Shown: positions 26,039 to 40,360, counted from the stretch's first letter. The stretch is 64,000 nt of DNA from Heracleum sosnowskyi (GCA_030848705.1 CM061238.1:61605133-61669132); one strand, 5' to 3'. Made by a program: numbers and translations. Notes: generated from the letters alone by a model not told the origin.

Positions 26039-28025
26039 TAGGTAAACGTAATCGGGCGTCCCCTGGTATCTGCTCCGATTCAGGCACGGACAGCTCCAAA
26101 TGAAGTTTTCTGTAATTCAATAAACCCATAGGGTCAAACTACGAGAAAATATCCACAAAATTGCCCGCTTCAATTTTTCCCCATTTTCCATGTATAGCTC
26201 CCTTTATAGGTAAACGTAATCGGGCGTCCCTTGGTATGTGCTCCGATTCAGGCACAGACAGCTTCAAATGAAGTTTTCTGCAATTCTATAAACCCATAGG
26301 GTCAAACTACGGGAAAATATCCACAAAATGGACCGCTTCAATTTTCCCCCATTTTCCTTGTATAGCTCCCTTTAGAGGTAAACGTAATCGGGTGTCCCCT
26401 GGTATCTGCTCCGATTCAGGCACGGACAGCTCCAAATGAAGTTTTCTGTAATTCTATAAACCCATAGGGTCAAACTACGGGAAAATATCCACAAAATGGA
26501 CCGCTTCAATTTTCCCCCATTTTCCTTGTATAGCTCCCTTTAGAGATAAACGTAATCGGGCGTGCCCTGGTATCTGCTCCGATTCAGGCACGGACAGCTC
26601 CAAATGAAGTTTTCTGTAATTCTATAAACCCATAGGGTCAAATTACGGGAAAATATCCACAAAATGGACCGCTTCAATTTTCCCCCATTTTCCTTGTATA
26701 GCTCCCTTTAGAGGTAAACGTAATCGGGCGTCCCCTGGTATCTGCTCCGATTCAGGCACGGAGAGCTCCAAATGAAGTTTTCTGCAATTCTATAAACCCA
26801 TAGGGTCAAACTACGAGAAAATATCCACAAAATGGACCGCTTCAATTTTCCCCCATTTTCCTTGTATAGCTCCCTTTAGAGGTAAACGTAATCGGGCGTC
26901 CCCTGGTATCTGCTCCGATTTAGGCACGGAGAGCTCCAAATGAAGTTTTCTGTAATTCTATAAACCCATAGGGTCAAACTACGAGAAAATATCCACAAAA
27001 TGGCCCGCTTCAATTTTTCCCCATTTTCCTTGTATAGCTTCCTTTAGAGGTAAACGTAATCGGGCGTCCCCTGATATCTGCTCCGATTCAGGCACGGACA
27101 GCTCCAAATGAAGTTTTCTGTAATTCTATAAACAAATAGGGTCAAACTACGAGAAAATATCCACAAAATGGCCCGCTTCAATTTTTCCCCATTTTCCTTG
27201 TATAGCTCCCTTTATAGGTAAACGTAATCGGGTGTCCCCTGGTATCTGCTCCGATTCAGGCACGGACAGCTCCAAATGAAGTTTTCTGTAATTCTATAAA
27301 CCCATAGGGTCAAACTACGAGAAAATATCCACAAAATGGACCGCTTCAATTTTCCCCCATTTTCCTTGTATAGCTCCCTTTAGAGGTAAACGTAATCTGG
27401 CGTCCCCTGGTATCTGCTCCGATTCAGGCACGGACAGCTCCAAATGAAGTTTTCTGTAATTCTATAAACCCATAGGGTCAAACTACGAGAAAATATCCAC
27501 AAAATGGCCCGCTTCAATTTTTCCCCATTTTCCTTGTATAGCTCCCTTTATAGGTAAACGTAATCGGGCGTCCCCTGGTATCTGCTCCGATTCAGGCACG
27601 GACAGCTCCAAATGAAGTTTTCTGTAATTCTATAAACCCATAGGGTCAAACTACGAGAAAATATCCACAAAATGGCCCGCTTCAATTTTCCCCCATTTTC
27701 CTTGTATAGCTCCCTTTAGAGGTAAACGTAATCGGGCGTCCCCTGGTATGTGCTCTGATTCAGGCACGGACAGCTCCAAATGAAGTTTTCTGTAATTCAA
27801 TAAACCCATAGGATCAAACTACGAGAAAATATCCACAAAATTGCCCGCTTCAATTTTTCCCCATTTTCCATGTATAGCTCCCTTTATAGGTAAACGTAAT
27901 CGGGCGTCCCCTGGTATGTGCTCCGATTCAGGCACAGACAGCTGCAAATGAAGTTTTCTGCAATTCTATAAACCCATAGGGTCAAACTACGAGAAAATAT
28001 CCACAAAATTGCCCGCTTCAATTTT
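24885..28025. repeat. 3.14-kb block re-duplicated at 5,712-bp offset
   Basis: It matches 19,173-22,313 at offset 5,712 (34 x 168, which is 10 + 12 + 12 monomers). The rare AAATTACGG occurs at both ends of the offset (20,928 and 26,640), as does GTGCCC (20,852 and 26,564). TAGAGATAAAC at 26,542 is private to this copy and ATCCAGAAAA near 20,776 is private to the other. The right edge is a C/T difference at 22,314 and 28,026. Confidence 0.82.
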
Positions 28026-31000
28026 TCCCCATTTTCCTTGTATAGCTCCCTTTAGAGGTAAACGTAATCGGGCGTCCCCTGATATCTGCTCCGATTCAGG
28101 CACGGACAGCTCCAAATGAAGTTTTCTGTAATTCTATAAACAAATAGGGTCAAACTACGAGAAAATATCCACAAAATGGCCCGCTTCAATTTTTCCCCAT
28201 TTTCCTTGTATAGCTCCCTTTATAGGTAAACGTAATCGGGCGTCCCCTGGTATCTGCTCCGATTCAGGCACGGACAGCTCCAAATGAAGTTTTCTGTAAT
28301 TCTATAAACCCATAGGGTCAAACTACGAGAAAATATACACAAAATGGCCCGCTTCAATTTCCCCCCATTTTCCTTGTATAGCTCCCTTTAGAGGTAAACG
28401 TAATCGTGCGTCCCCTGGTATCTGCTCCGATTCAGGCACGGACAGCTCCAAATGAAGTTTTCTGTAATTCTATAAACCCATAGGGTCAAACTACGGGAAA
28501 ATATCCACAAAATGGACCGCTTCAATTTTCCCCCATTTTCCTTGTATAGCTCCCTTTAGAGGTAAACGTAATCGGGCGTCCCCTGGTATCTGCTCCGATT
28601 CAGGCACGGACAGCTCCAAATGAAGTTTTCTGTAATTCTATAAACCCATAGGGTCAAACTACGGGAAAATATCCACAAAATGGACCGCTTCAATTTTCCC
28701 CCATTTTCCTTGTATAGCTCCCTTTAGAGGTAAACGTAATCGGGCTTACCTGGTATCTGCTCCGATTCAGGGACGGACAGCTTCAAATGAAGTTTTCTGC
28801 AATTCTATAAACCCATAGGGTCAAACTACGAGAAAATATCCACAAAATGGACCGCTTCAATTTTCTCCCATTTTCCTTGTATAGCTCCCTTTAGAGGTAA
28901 ACGTAATCGGGCGTCCCCTGGTATCTGCTCCGATTCAGGCACGGACAGCTCCAAATGAAGTTTTCTGCAATTCTATAAACCCATAGGGTCAAACTACGAG
29001 AAAATATCCACAAAATGGACCGCTTCAATTTTCCCCCATTTTCCTTGTATAGCTCCCTTTAGAGGTAAACGTAATCGGGCGTCCCCTGATATCTGCTCCG
29101 ATTCAGGCACGGACAGCTCCAAATGAAGTTTTCTGTAATTCTATAAACAAATAGGGTCAAACTACGAGAAAATATCCACAAAATGGCCCGCTTCAATTTT
29201 TCCCCATTTTCCTTGTATAGCTCCCTTTATAGGTAAACGTAATCGGGTGTCCCCTGGTATCTGCTCCGATTCAGGCACGGACAGCTCCAAATGAAGTTTT
29301 CTGTAATTCTATAAACCCATAGGGTCAAACTACGAGAAAATATCCACAAAATGGACCGCTTCAAATTTCCCCCATTTTCCTTGTATAGCTCCCTTTAGAG
29401 GTAAACGTAATCTGGCGTCCCCTGGTATCTGCTCCGATTCAGGCACGGACAGCTCCAAATGAAGTTTTCTGTAATTCTATAAACCCATAGGGTCAAACTA
29501 CGAGAAAATATCCACAAAATGGCCCGCTTCAATTTTTCCCCATTTTCCTTGTATAGCTCCCTTTATAGGTAAACGTAATCGGGCGTCCCCTGGTATCTGC
29601 TCCGATTCAGGCACGGACAGCTCCAAATGAAGTTTTCTGTAATTCTATAAACCCATAGGGTCAAACTACGAGAAAATATCCACAAAATGGCCCGCTTCAA
29701 TTTTCCCCCATTTTCCTTGTATAGCTCCCTTTAGAGGTAAACGTAATCGGGCGTCCCCTGGTATGTGCTCTGATTCAGGCACGGACAGCTCCAAATGAAG
29801 TTTTCTGTAATTCAATAAACCCATAGGATCAAACTACGAGAAAATATCCACAAAATTGCCCGCTTCAATTTTTCCCCATTTTCCATGTATAGCTCCCTTT
29901 ATAGGTAAACGTAATCGGGCGTCCCCTGGTATGTGCTCCGATTCAGGAACAGACAGCTTCAAATGAAGTTTTCTGCAATTCTATAAACCCATAGGGTCAA
30001 ACTACGAGAAAATATCCACAAAATGGCCCGCTTCAATTTTTCCCCATTTTCCTTGTATAGCTCCCTTTAGAGGTAAACGTAATCGGGCGTCCCCTGATAT
30101 CTGCTCCGATTCAGGCACGGACAGCTCCAAATGAAGTTTTCTGTAATTCTATAAACAAATAGGGTCAAACTACGAGAAAATATCCACAAAATGGCCCGCT
30201 TCAATTTTTCCCCATTTTCCTTGTATAGCTCCCTTTATAGGTAAACGTAATCGGGCATCCCCTGGTATCTGCTCCGATTCAGGCACGGACAGCTCCAAAT
30301 GAAGTTTTCTGTAATTCTATAAACCCATAGGGTCAAACTACGAGAAAATATACACAAAATGGCCCGCTTCAATTTCCCCCCATTTTCCTTGTATAGCTCC
30401 CTTTAGAGGTAAACGTAATCGGGCGTCCCCTGGTATCTGCTCCGATTCAGGCACGGACAGCTCCAAATGAAGTTTTCTGTAATTCTATAAACCCATAGGG
30501 TCAAACTACGGGAAAATATCCACAAAATGGACCGCTATAATTTTCCCCCATTTTCCTCATATAGCTCCCTTTTGAGGTAAACGTAATCGGGCGTCCCCTG
30601 GTATCTGCTCCGATTCAGGCACGGACAGCTCCAAATGAAGTTTTCTGTAATTCTATAAACCCATAGGGTCAAACTACGGGAAAATATCCACAAAATGGAA
30701 CGCTTCAATTTTCCCCCATTTTCCTTGTATAGCTCCCTTTAGAGGTAAACGTAATCGGGCTTCCCTGGTATCTGCTCCGATTCAGGGACGGACAGCTCCA
30801 AATGAAGTTTTCTGCAATTCTATAAACCCATAGGGTCAAACTACGAGAAAATATCCACAAAATGGACCGCTTCAATTTTCTCCCATTTTCCTTGTATAGC
30901 TCCCTTTAGAGGTAAACGTAATCGGGCGTCCCCTGGTATCTGCTCCGATTCAGGCACGGACAGCTCCAAATGAAGTTTTCTGCAATTCTATAAACCCATA

Positions 31001-32298
31001 GGGTCAAACTACGAGAAAATATCCACAAAATGGACCGCTTCAATTTTCCCCCATTTTCCTTGTATAGCTCCCTTTAGAGGTAAACGTAATCGGGCGTCCC
31101 CTGGTATCTGCTCCGATTCAGGCACGGACAGCTCCAAATGAAGTTTTCTGCATTTCTATAAACCCATAGGGTCAAACTACGAGAAAATATCCACAAAATG
31201 CCTCGCTTCAATTTTTCCCCATTTTCCTTGTATAGCTCCCTTTATAGGTAAACGTAATCGGGCGTCCCCTGGTATCTGCTCCGATTCAGGCACGGACAGC
31301 TCCAAATGAAGTTTTCTGCAATTTTATAAACCCATAGGGTCAAACTACGAGAAAATATCCACAAAATGGCCCGCTTCAATTTTCCCCCATTATCCTTGTA
31401 TAGCTCCCTTTAGAGGTAAACGTAATCGGGCATCCCCTGGTATCTGCTCCGATTCAGGCACGGACAGCTCCAAATGAAGTTTTCTGTAATTCAATAAACC
31501 CATAGGGTCAAACTACGAGAAAATATCCACAAAATTGCCCGCTTCAATTTTTCCCCATTTTCCATGTATAGCTCCCTTTATAGGTAAACGTAATCGGGCG
31601 TCCCCTGGTATGTGCTCCGATTCAGGCACAGACAGCTGCAAATGAAGTTTTCTGCAATTCTATAAACCCATAGGGTCAAACTACGGGAAAATATCCACAA
31701 AATGGACCGCTTCAATTTTCCCCCATTTTCCTTGTATAGCTCCCTTTAGAGGTAAACGTAATCGGGCGTCCCCTGGTATCTGCTCCGATTCAGGGACGGA
31801 CAGCTCCAAATGAAGTTTTCTGCAATTCTATAAACCCATAGGGTCAAACTACGAGAAAATATCCACAAAATGGACCGCTTCAATTTTCTCCCATTTTCCT
31901 TGTATAGCTCCCTTTAGAGGTAAACGTAATCGTGCGTCCCCTGGTATCTGCTCCGATTCAGGCACGGACAGCTCCAAATGAAGTTTTCTGTAATTCTATA
32001 AACCCATAGGGTCAAACTACGGGAAAATATCCACAAAATGGACCGCTATAATTTTCCCCCATTTTCCTTATATAGCTCCCTTTTGAGGTAAACGTAATCG
32101 GGCGTCCCCTGGTATCTGCTCCGATTCAGGCACGGACAGCTCCAAATGAAGTTTTCTGTAATTCTATAAACCCATAGGGTCAAACTACGGGAAAATATCC
32201 ACAAAATGGAACGCTTCAATTTTCCCCCATTTTCCTTGTATAGCTCCCTTTAGAGGTAAACGTAATCGGGCTTACCTGGTATCTGCTCCGATTCAGGG
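28026..32298. repeat. 22-mer superunit and junction block
   Basis: The spacing of the GACAGCTGC marker from 27,942 to 31,636 is 3,694 bp, which is 22 monomers with two 1-nt deletions (28,742 and 30,757). 28,784-31,794 matches 32,310-35,320 at offset 3,526 (21 monomers minus 2). One private change is TTCAAATTTCC near 29,360. A short block at about 31,900-32,298 repeats the variants CGTGCG (28,405 and 31,931) and GGGCTTACC (28,742 and 32,268). It also carries CTATAATT and CCTTATATAG (32,066), which the matching place in the earlier copy lacks. Confidence 0.78.
28742..28752. other. 1-nt deletion monomer (GGGCTTACC form)
   Basis: GGGCTTACCTGG carries the same deletion as GGGCTTCCC with a further C to A change. 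It occurs again at 32,268, so this sublineage was duplicated at least once. Confidence 0.9.
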
Positions 32299-35200
32299 AC
32301 GGACAGCTCCAAATGAAGTTTTCTGCAATTCTATAAACCCATAGGGTCAAACTACGAGAAAATATCCACAAAATGGACCGCTTCAATTTTCTCCCATTTT
32401 CCTTGTATAGCTCCCTTTAGAGGTAAACGTAATCGGGCGTCCCCTGGTATCTGCTCCGATTCAGGCACGGACAGCTCCAAATGAAGTTTTCTGCAATTCT
32501 ATAAACCCATAGGGTCAAACTACGAGAAAATATCCACAAAATGGACCGCTTCAATTTTCCCCCATTTTCCTTGTATAGCTCCCTTTAGAGGTAAACGTAA
32601 TCGGGCGTCCCCTGATATCTGCTCCGATTCAGGCACGGACAGCTCCAAATGAAGTTTTCTGTAATTCTATAAACAAATAGGGTCAAACTACGAGAAAATA
32701 TCCACAAAATGGCCCGCTTCAATTTTTCCCCATTTTCCTTGTATAGCTCCCTTTATAGGTAAACGTAATCGGGTGTCCCCTGGTATCTGCTCCGATTCAG
32801 GCACGGACAGCTCCAAATGAAGTTTTCTGTAATTCTATAAACCCATAGGGTCAAACTACGAGAAAATATCCACAAAATGGACCGCTTCAATTTTCCCCCA
32901 TTTTCCTTGTATAGCTCCCTTTAGAGGTAAACGTAATCTGGCGTCCCCTGGTATCTGCTCCGATTCAGGCACGGACAGCTCCAAATGAAGTTTTCTGTAA
33001 TTCTATAAACCCATAGGGTCAAACTACGAGAAAATATCCACAAAATGGCCCGCTTCAATTTTTCCCCATTTTCCTTGTATAGCTCCCTTTATAGGTAAAC
33101 GTAATCGGGCGTCCCCTGGTATCTGCTCCGATTCAGGCACGGACAGCTCCAAATGAAGTTTTCTGTAATTCTATAAACCCATAGGGTCAAACTACGAGAA
33201 AATATCCACAAAATGGCCCGCTTCAATTTTCCCCCATTTTCCTTGTATAGCTCCCTTTAGAGGTAAACGTAATCGGGCGTCCCCTGGTATGTGCTCTGAT
33301 TCAGGCACGGACAGCTCCAAATGAAGTTTTCTGTAATTCAATAAACCCATAGGATCAAACTACGAGAAAATATCCACAAAATTGCCCGCTTCAATTTTTC
33401 CCCATTTTCCATGTATAGCTCCCTTTATAGGTAAACGTAATCGGGCGTCCCCTGGTATGTGCTCCGATTCAGGAACAGACAGCTTCAAATGAAGTTTTCT
33501 GCAATTCTATAAACCCATAGGGTCAAACTACGAGAAAATATCCACAAAATGGCCCGCTTCAATTTTTCCCCATTTTCCTTGTATAGCTCCCTTTAGAGGT
33601 AAACGTAATCGGGCGTCCCCTGATATCTGCTCCGATTCAGGCACGGACAGCTCCAAATGAAGTTTTCTGTAATTCTATAAACAAATAGGGTCAAACTACG
33701 AGAAAATATCCACAAAATGGCCCGCTTCAATTTTTCCCCATTTTCCTTGTATAGCTCCCTTTATAGGTAAACGTAATCGGGCATCCCCTGGTATCTGCTC
33801 CGATTCAGGCACGGACAGCTCCAAATGAAGTTTTCTGTAATTCTATAAACCCATAGGGTCAAACTACGAGAAAATATACACAAAATGGCCCGCTTCAATT
33901 TCCCCCCATTTTCCTTGTATAGCTCCCTTTAGAGGTAAACGTAATCGGGCGTCCCCTGGTATCTGCTCCGATTCAGGCACGGACAGCTCCAAATGAAGTT
34001 TTCTGTAATTCTATAAACCCATAGGGTCAAACTACGGGAAAATATCCACAAAATGGACCGCTATAATTTTCCCCCATTTTCCTCATATAGCTCCCTTTTG
34101 AGGTAAACGTAATCGGGCGTCCCCTGGTATCTGCTCCGATTCAGGCACGGACAGCTCCAAATGAAGTTTTCTGTAATTCTATAAACCCATAGGGTCAAAC
34201 TACGGGAAAATATCCACAAAATGGAACGCTTCAATTTTCCCCCATTTTCCTTGTATAGCTCCCTTTAGAGGTAAACGTAATCGGGCTTCCCTGGTATCTG
34301 CTCCGATTCAGGGACGGACAGCTCCAAATGAAGTTTTCTGCAATTCTATAAACCCATAGGGTCAAACTACGAGAAAATATCCACAAAATGGACCGCTTCA
34401 ATTTTCTCCCATTTTCCTTGTATAGCTCCCTTTAGAGGTAAACGTAATCGGGCGTCCCCTGGTATCTGCTCCGATTCAGGCACGGACAGCTCCAAATGAA
34501 GTTTTCTGCAATTCTATAAACCCATAGGGTCAAACTACGAGAAAATATCCACAAAATGGACCGCTTCAATTTTCCCCCATTTTCCTTGTATAGCTCCCTT
34601 TAGAGGTAAACGTAATCGGGCGTCCCCTGGTATCTGCTCCGATTCAGGCACGGACAGCTCCAAATGAAGTTTTCTGCATTTCTATAAACCCATAGGGTCA
34701 AACTACGAGAAAATATCCACAAAATGCCTCGCTTCAATTTTTCCCCATTTTCCTTGTATAGCTCCCTTTATAGGTAAACGTAATCGGGCGTCCCCTGGTA
34801 TCTGCTCCGATTCAGGCACGGACAGCTCCAAATGAAGTTTTCTGCAATTTTATAAACCCATAGGGTCAAACTACGAGAAAATATCCACAAAATGGCCCGC
34901 TTCAATTTTCCCCCATTATCCTTGTATAGCTCCCTTTAGAGGTAAACGTAATCGGGCATCCCCTGGTATCTGCTCCGATTCAGGCACGGACAGCTCCAAA
35001 TGAAGTTTTCTGTAATTCAATAAACCCATAGGGTCAAACTACGAGAAAATATCCACAAAATTGCCCGCTTCAATTTTTCCCCATTTTCCATGTATAGCTC
35101 CCTTTATAGGTAAACGTAATCGGGCGTCCCCTGGTATGTGCTCCGATTCAGGCACAGACAGCTGCAAATGAAGTTTTCTGCAATTCTATAAACCCATAGG

Positions 35201-36329
35201 GTCAAACTACGGGAAAATATCCACAAAATGGACCGCTTCAATTTTCCCCCATTTTCCTTGTATAGCTCCCTTTAGAGGTAAACGTAATCGGGCGTCCCCT
35301 GGTATCTGCTCCGATTCAGGCACGGACAGCTCCAAATGAAGTTTTCTGTAATTCTATAAACCCATAGGGTCAAACTACGGGAAAATATCCACAAAATGGA
35401 CCGCTTCAATTTTCCCCCATTTTCCTTGTATAGCTCCCTTTAGAGGTAAACGTAATCGGGCGTTCCCTGGTATCTGCTCCGATTCAGGCACGGACAGCTC
35501 CAAATGAAGTTTTCTGTAATTCTATAAACCCATAGGGTCAAACTACGGGAAAATATCCACAAAATGGACCGCTTCAATTTTCCCCCATTTTCCTTGTATA
35601 GCTCCCTTTAGAGGTAAACGTAATCGGGCGTCCCCTGGTATCTGCTCCGATTCAGGCACGGACAGCTCCAAATGAAGTTTTCTGCAATTCTATAAACCCA
35701 TAGGGTCAAACTACGAGAAAATATCCACAAAATGGACCGCTTCAATTTTCCCCCATTTTCCTTGTATAGCTCTCTTTATAGGTAAACGTAATCGGGCGTC
35801 CCCTGGTATCTGCTCCGATTCAGGCACGGACAGCTCCAAATGAAGTTTTCTGTAATTCTATAAACCCATAGGGTCAAACTACGAGAAAATATCCACAAAA
35901 TGGCCCGCTTCAATTTTTCCCCATTTTCCTTGTATAGCTCCCTTTAGAGGTAAACGTAATCTGGCGTCCCCTGGTATCTGCTCCGATTCAGGCACGGACA
36001 GCTCCAAATGAAGTTTTCTGCAATTCTATAAACCCATAGGGTCAAACTACGAGAAAATATCCACAAAATGGACCGCTTCAATTTTCCCCCATTTTCCTTG
36101 TATAGCTCTCTTTATAGGTAAACGTAATCGGGCGTCCCCTGGTATCTGCTCCGATTCAGGCACGGACAGCTCCAAATGAAGTTTTCTGTAATTCTATAAA
36201 CAAATAGGGTCAAACTACGAGAAAATATCCACAAAATGGCCCGCTTCAATTTTTCCCCATTTTCCTTGTATAGCTCCCTTTATAGGTAAACGTAATCGGG
36301 CGTCCCCTGGTATCTGCTCCGATTCAGGC
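32299..36329. repeat. 4,031-bp superunit (24-mer), copy 1
   Basis: 32,299-36,356 matches 36,330-40,387 at offset 4,031, which is 24 monomers less the deleted base at 34,283. The copies are directly adjacent, so this is a clean tandem duplication. The left edge is G at 32,298 against C at 36,329. The right edge is C at 36,357 against T at 40,388. I saw two substitutions between the copies: A/G at 33,783 and 37,814, and G/T at 34,797 and 38,828. Confidence 0.87.
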
Positions 36330-39300
36330 ACGGACAGCTCCAAATGAAGTTTTCTGCAATTCTATAAACCCATAGGGTCAAACTACGAGAAAATATCCAC
36401 AAAATGGACCGCTTCAATTTTCTCCCATTTTCCTTGTATAGCTCCCTTTAGAGGTAAACGTAATCGGGCGTCCCCTGGTATCTGCTCCGATTCAGGCACG
36501 GACAGCTCCAAATGAAGTTTTCTGCAATTCTATAAACCCATAGGGTCAAACTACGAGAAAATATCCACAAAATGGACCGCTTCAATTTTCCCCCATTTTC
36601 CTTGTATAGCTCCCTTTAGAGGTAAACGTAATCGGGCGTCCCCTGATATCTGCTCCGATTCAGGCACGGACAGCTCCAAATGAAGTTTTCTGTAATTCTA
36701 TAAACAAATAGGGTCAAACTACGAGAAAATATCCACAAAATGGCCCGCTTCAATTTTTCCCCATTTTCCTTGTATAGCTCCCTTTATAGGTAAACGTAAT
36801 CGGGTGTCCCCTGGTATCTGCTCCGATTCAGGCACGGACAGCTCCAAATGAAGTTTTCTGTAATTCTATAAACCCATAGGGTCAAACTACGAGAAAATAT
36901 CCACAAAATGGACCGCTTCAATTTTCCCCCATTTTCCTTGTATAGCTCCCTTTAGAGGTAAACGTAATCTGGCGTCCCCTGGTATCTGCTCCGATTCAGG
37001 CACGGACAGCTCCAAATGAAGTTTTCTGTAATTCTATAAACCCATAGGGTCAAACTACGAGAAAATATCCACAAAATGGCCCGCTTCAATTTTTCCCCAT
37101 TTTCCTTGTATAGCTCCCTTTATAGGTAAACGTAATCGGGCGTCCCCTGGTATCTGCTCCGATTCAGGCACGGACAGCTCCAAATGAAGTTTTCTGTAAT
37201 TCTATAAACCCATAGGGTCAAACTACGAGAAAATATCCACAAAATGGCCCGCTTCAATTTTCCCCCATTTTCCTTGTATAGCTCCCTTTAGAGGTAAACG
37301 TAATCGGGCGTCCCCTGGTATGTGCTCTGATTCAGGCACGGACAGCTCCAAATGAAGTTTTCTGTAATTCAATAAACCCATAGGATCAAACTACGAGAAA
37401 ATATCCACAAAATTGCCCGCTTCAATTTTTCCCCATTTTCCATGTATAGCTCCCTTTATAGGTAAACGTAATCGGGCGTCCCCTGGTATGTGCTCCGATT
37501 CAGGAACAGACAGCTTCAAATGAAGTTTTCTGCAATTCTATAAACCCATAGGGTCAAACTACGAGAAAATATCCACAAAATGGCCCGCTTCAATTTTTCC
37601 CCATTTTCCTTGTATAGCTCCCTTTAGAGGTAAACGTAATCGGGCGTCCCCTGATATCTGCTCCGATTCAGGCACGGACAGCTCCAAATGAAGTTTTCTG
37701 TAATTCTATAAACAAATAGGGTCAAACTACGAGAAAATATCCACAAAATGGCCCGCTTCAATTTTTCCCCATTTTCCTTGTATAGCTCCCTTTATAGGTA
37801 AACGTAATCGGGCGTCCCCTGGTATCTGCTCCGATTCAGGCACGGACAGCTCCAAATGAAGTTTTCTGTAATTCTATAAACCCATAGGGTCAAACTACGA
37901 GAAAATATACACAAAATGGCCCGCTTCAATTTCCCCCCATTTTCCTTGTATAGCTCCCTTTAGAGGTAAACGTAATCGGGCGTCCCCTGGTATCTGCTCC
38001 GATTCAGGCACGGACAGCTCCAAATGAAGTTTTCTGTAATTCTATAAACCCATAGGGTCAAACTACGGGAAAATATCCACAAAATGGACCGCTATAATTT
38101 TCCCCCATTTTCCTCATATAGCTCCCTTTTGAGGTAAACGTAATCGGGCGTCCCCTGGTATCTGCTCCGATTCAGGCACGGACAGCTCCAAATGAAGTTT
38201 TCTGTAATTCTATAAACCCATAGGGTCAAACTACGGGAAAATATCCACAAAATGGAACGCTTCAATTTTCCCCCATTTTCCTTGTATAGCTCCCTTTAGA
38301 GGTAAACGTAATCGGGCTTCCCTGGTATCTGCTCCGATTCAGGGACGGACAGCTCCAAATGAAGTTTTCTGCAATTCTATAAACCCATAGGGTCAAACTA
38401 CGAGAAAATATCCACAAAATGGACCGCTTCAATTTTCTCCCATTTTCCTTGTATAGCTCCCTTTAGAGGTAAACGTAATCGGGCGTCCCCTGGTATCTGC
38501 TCCGATTCAGGCACGGACAGCTCCAAATGAAGTTTTCTGCAATTCTATAAACCCATAGGGTCAAACTACGAGAAAATATCCACAAAATGGACCGCTTCAA
38601 TTTTCCCCCATTTTCCTTGTATAGCTCCCTTTAGAGGTAAACGTAATCGGGCGTCCCCTGGTATCTGCTCCGATTCAGGCACGGACAGCTCCAAATGAAG
38701 TTTTCTGCATTTCTATAAACCCATAGGGTCAAACTACGAGAAAATATCCACAAAATGCCTCGCTTCAATTTTTCCCCATTTTCCTTGTATAGCTCCCTTT
38801 ATAGGTAAACGTAATCGGGCGTCCCCTTGTATCTGCTCCGATTCAGGCACGGACAGCTCCAAATGAAGTTTTCTGCAATTTTATAAACCCATAGGGTCAA
38901 ACTACGAGAAAATATCCACAAAATGGCCCGCTTCAATTTTCCCCCATTATCCTTGTATAGCTCCCTTTAGAGGTAAACGTAATCGGGCATCCCCTGGTAT
39001 CTGCTCCGATTCAGGCACGGACAGCTCCAAATGAAGTTTTCTGTAATTCAATAAACCCATAGGGTCAAACTACGAGAAAATATCCACAAAATTGCCCGCT
39101 TCAATTTTTCCCCATTTTCCATGTATAGCTCCCTTTATAGGTAAACGTAATCGGGCGTCCCCTGGTATGTGCTCCGATTCAGGCACAGACAGCTGCAAAT
39201 GAAGTTTTCTGCAATTCTATAAACCCATAGGGTCAAACTACGGGAAAATATCCACAAAATGGACCGCTTCAATTTTCCCCCATTTTCCTTGTATAGCTCC

Positions 39301-40360
39301 CTTTAGAGGTAAACGTAATCGGGCGTCCCCTGGTATCTGCTCCGATTCAGGCACGGACAGCTCCAAATGAAGTTTTCTGTAATTCTATAAACCCATAGGG
39401 TCAAACTACGGGAAAATATCCACAAAATGGACCGCTTCAATTTTCCCCCATTTTCCTTGTATAGCTCCCTTTAGAGGTAAACGTAATCGGGCGTTCCCTG
39501 GTATCTGCTCCGATTCAGGCACGGACAGCTCCAAATGAAGTTTTCTGTAATTCTATAAACCCATAGGGTCAAACTACGGGAAAATATCCACAAAATGGAC
39601 CGCTTCAATTTTCCCCCATTTTCCTTGTATAGCTCCCTTTAGAGGTAAACGTAATCGGGCGTCCCCTGGTATCTGCTCCGATTCAGGCACGGACAGCTCC
39701 AAATGAAGTTTTCTGCAATTCTATAAACCCATAGGGTCAAACTACGAGAAAATATCCACAAAATGGACCGCTTCAATTTTCCCCCATTTTCCTTGTATAG
39801 CTCTCTTTATAGGTAAACGTAATCGGGCGTCCCCTGGTATCTGCTCCGATTCAGGCACGGACAGCTCCAAATGAAGTTTTCTGTAATTCTATAAACCCAT
39901 AGGGTCAAACTACGAGAAAATATCCACAAAATGGCCCGCTTCAATTTTTCCCCATTTTCCTTGTATAGCTCCCTTTAGAGGTAAACGTAATCTGGCGTCC
40001 CCTGGTATCTGCTCCGATTCAGGCACGGACAGCTCCAAATGAAGTTTTCTGCAATTCTATAAACCCATAGGGTCAAACTACGAGAAAATATCCACAAAAT
40101 GGACCGCTTCAATTTTCCCCCATTTTCCTTGTATAGCTCTCTTTATAGGTAAACGTAATCGGGCGTCCCCTGGTATCTGCTCCGATTCAGGCACGGACAG
40201 CTCCAAATGAAGTTTTCTGTAATTCTATAAACAAATAGGGTCAAACTACGAGAAAATATCCACAAAATGGCCCGCTTCAATTTTTCCCCATTTTCCTTGT
40301 ATAGCTCCCTTTATAGGTAAACGTAATCGGGCGTCCCCTGGTATCTGCTCCGATTCAGGC
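36330..40360. repeat. 4,031-bp superunit (24-mer), copy 2
   Basis: This is the adjacent partner of 32,299-36,329. It shares CCTCATATAG (34,081 and 38,112), the 1-nt deletion GGGCTTCCC (34,283 and 38,314), GCCTCGC (about 34,724 and 38,755), ATTTTATAAA (about 34,847 and 38,877) and GACAGCTGC (35,162 and 39,193). The private CCCCTTGT at 38,824 marks this copy. Confidence 0.87.
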
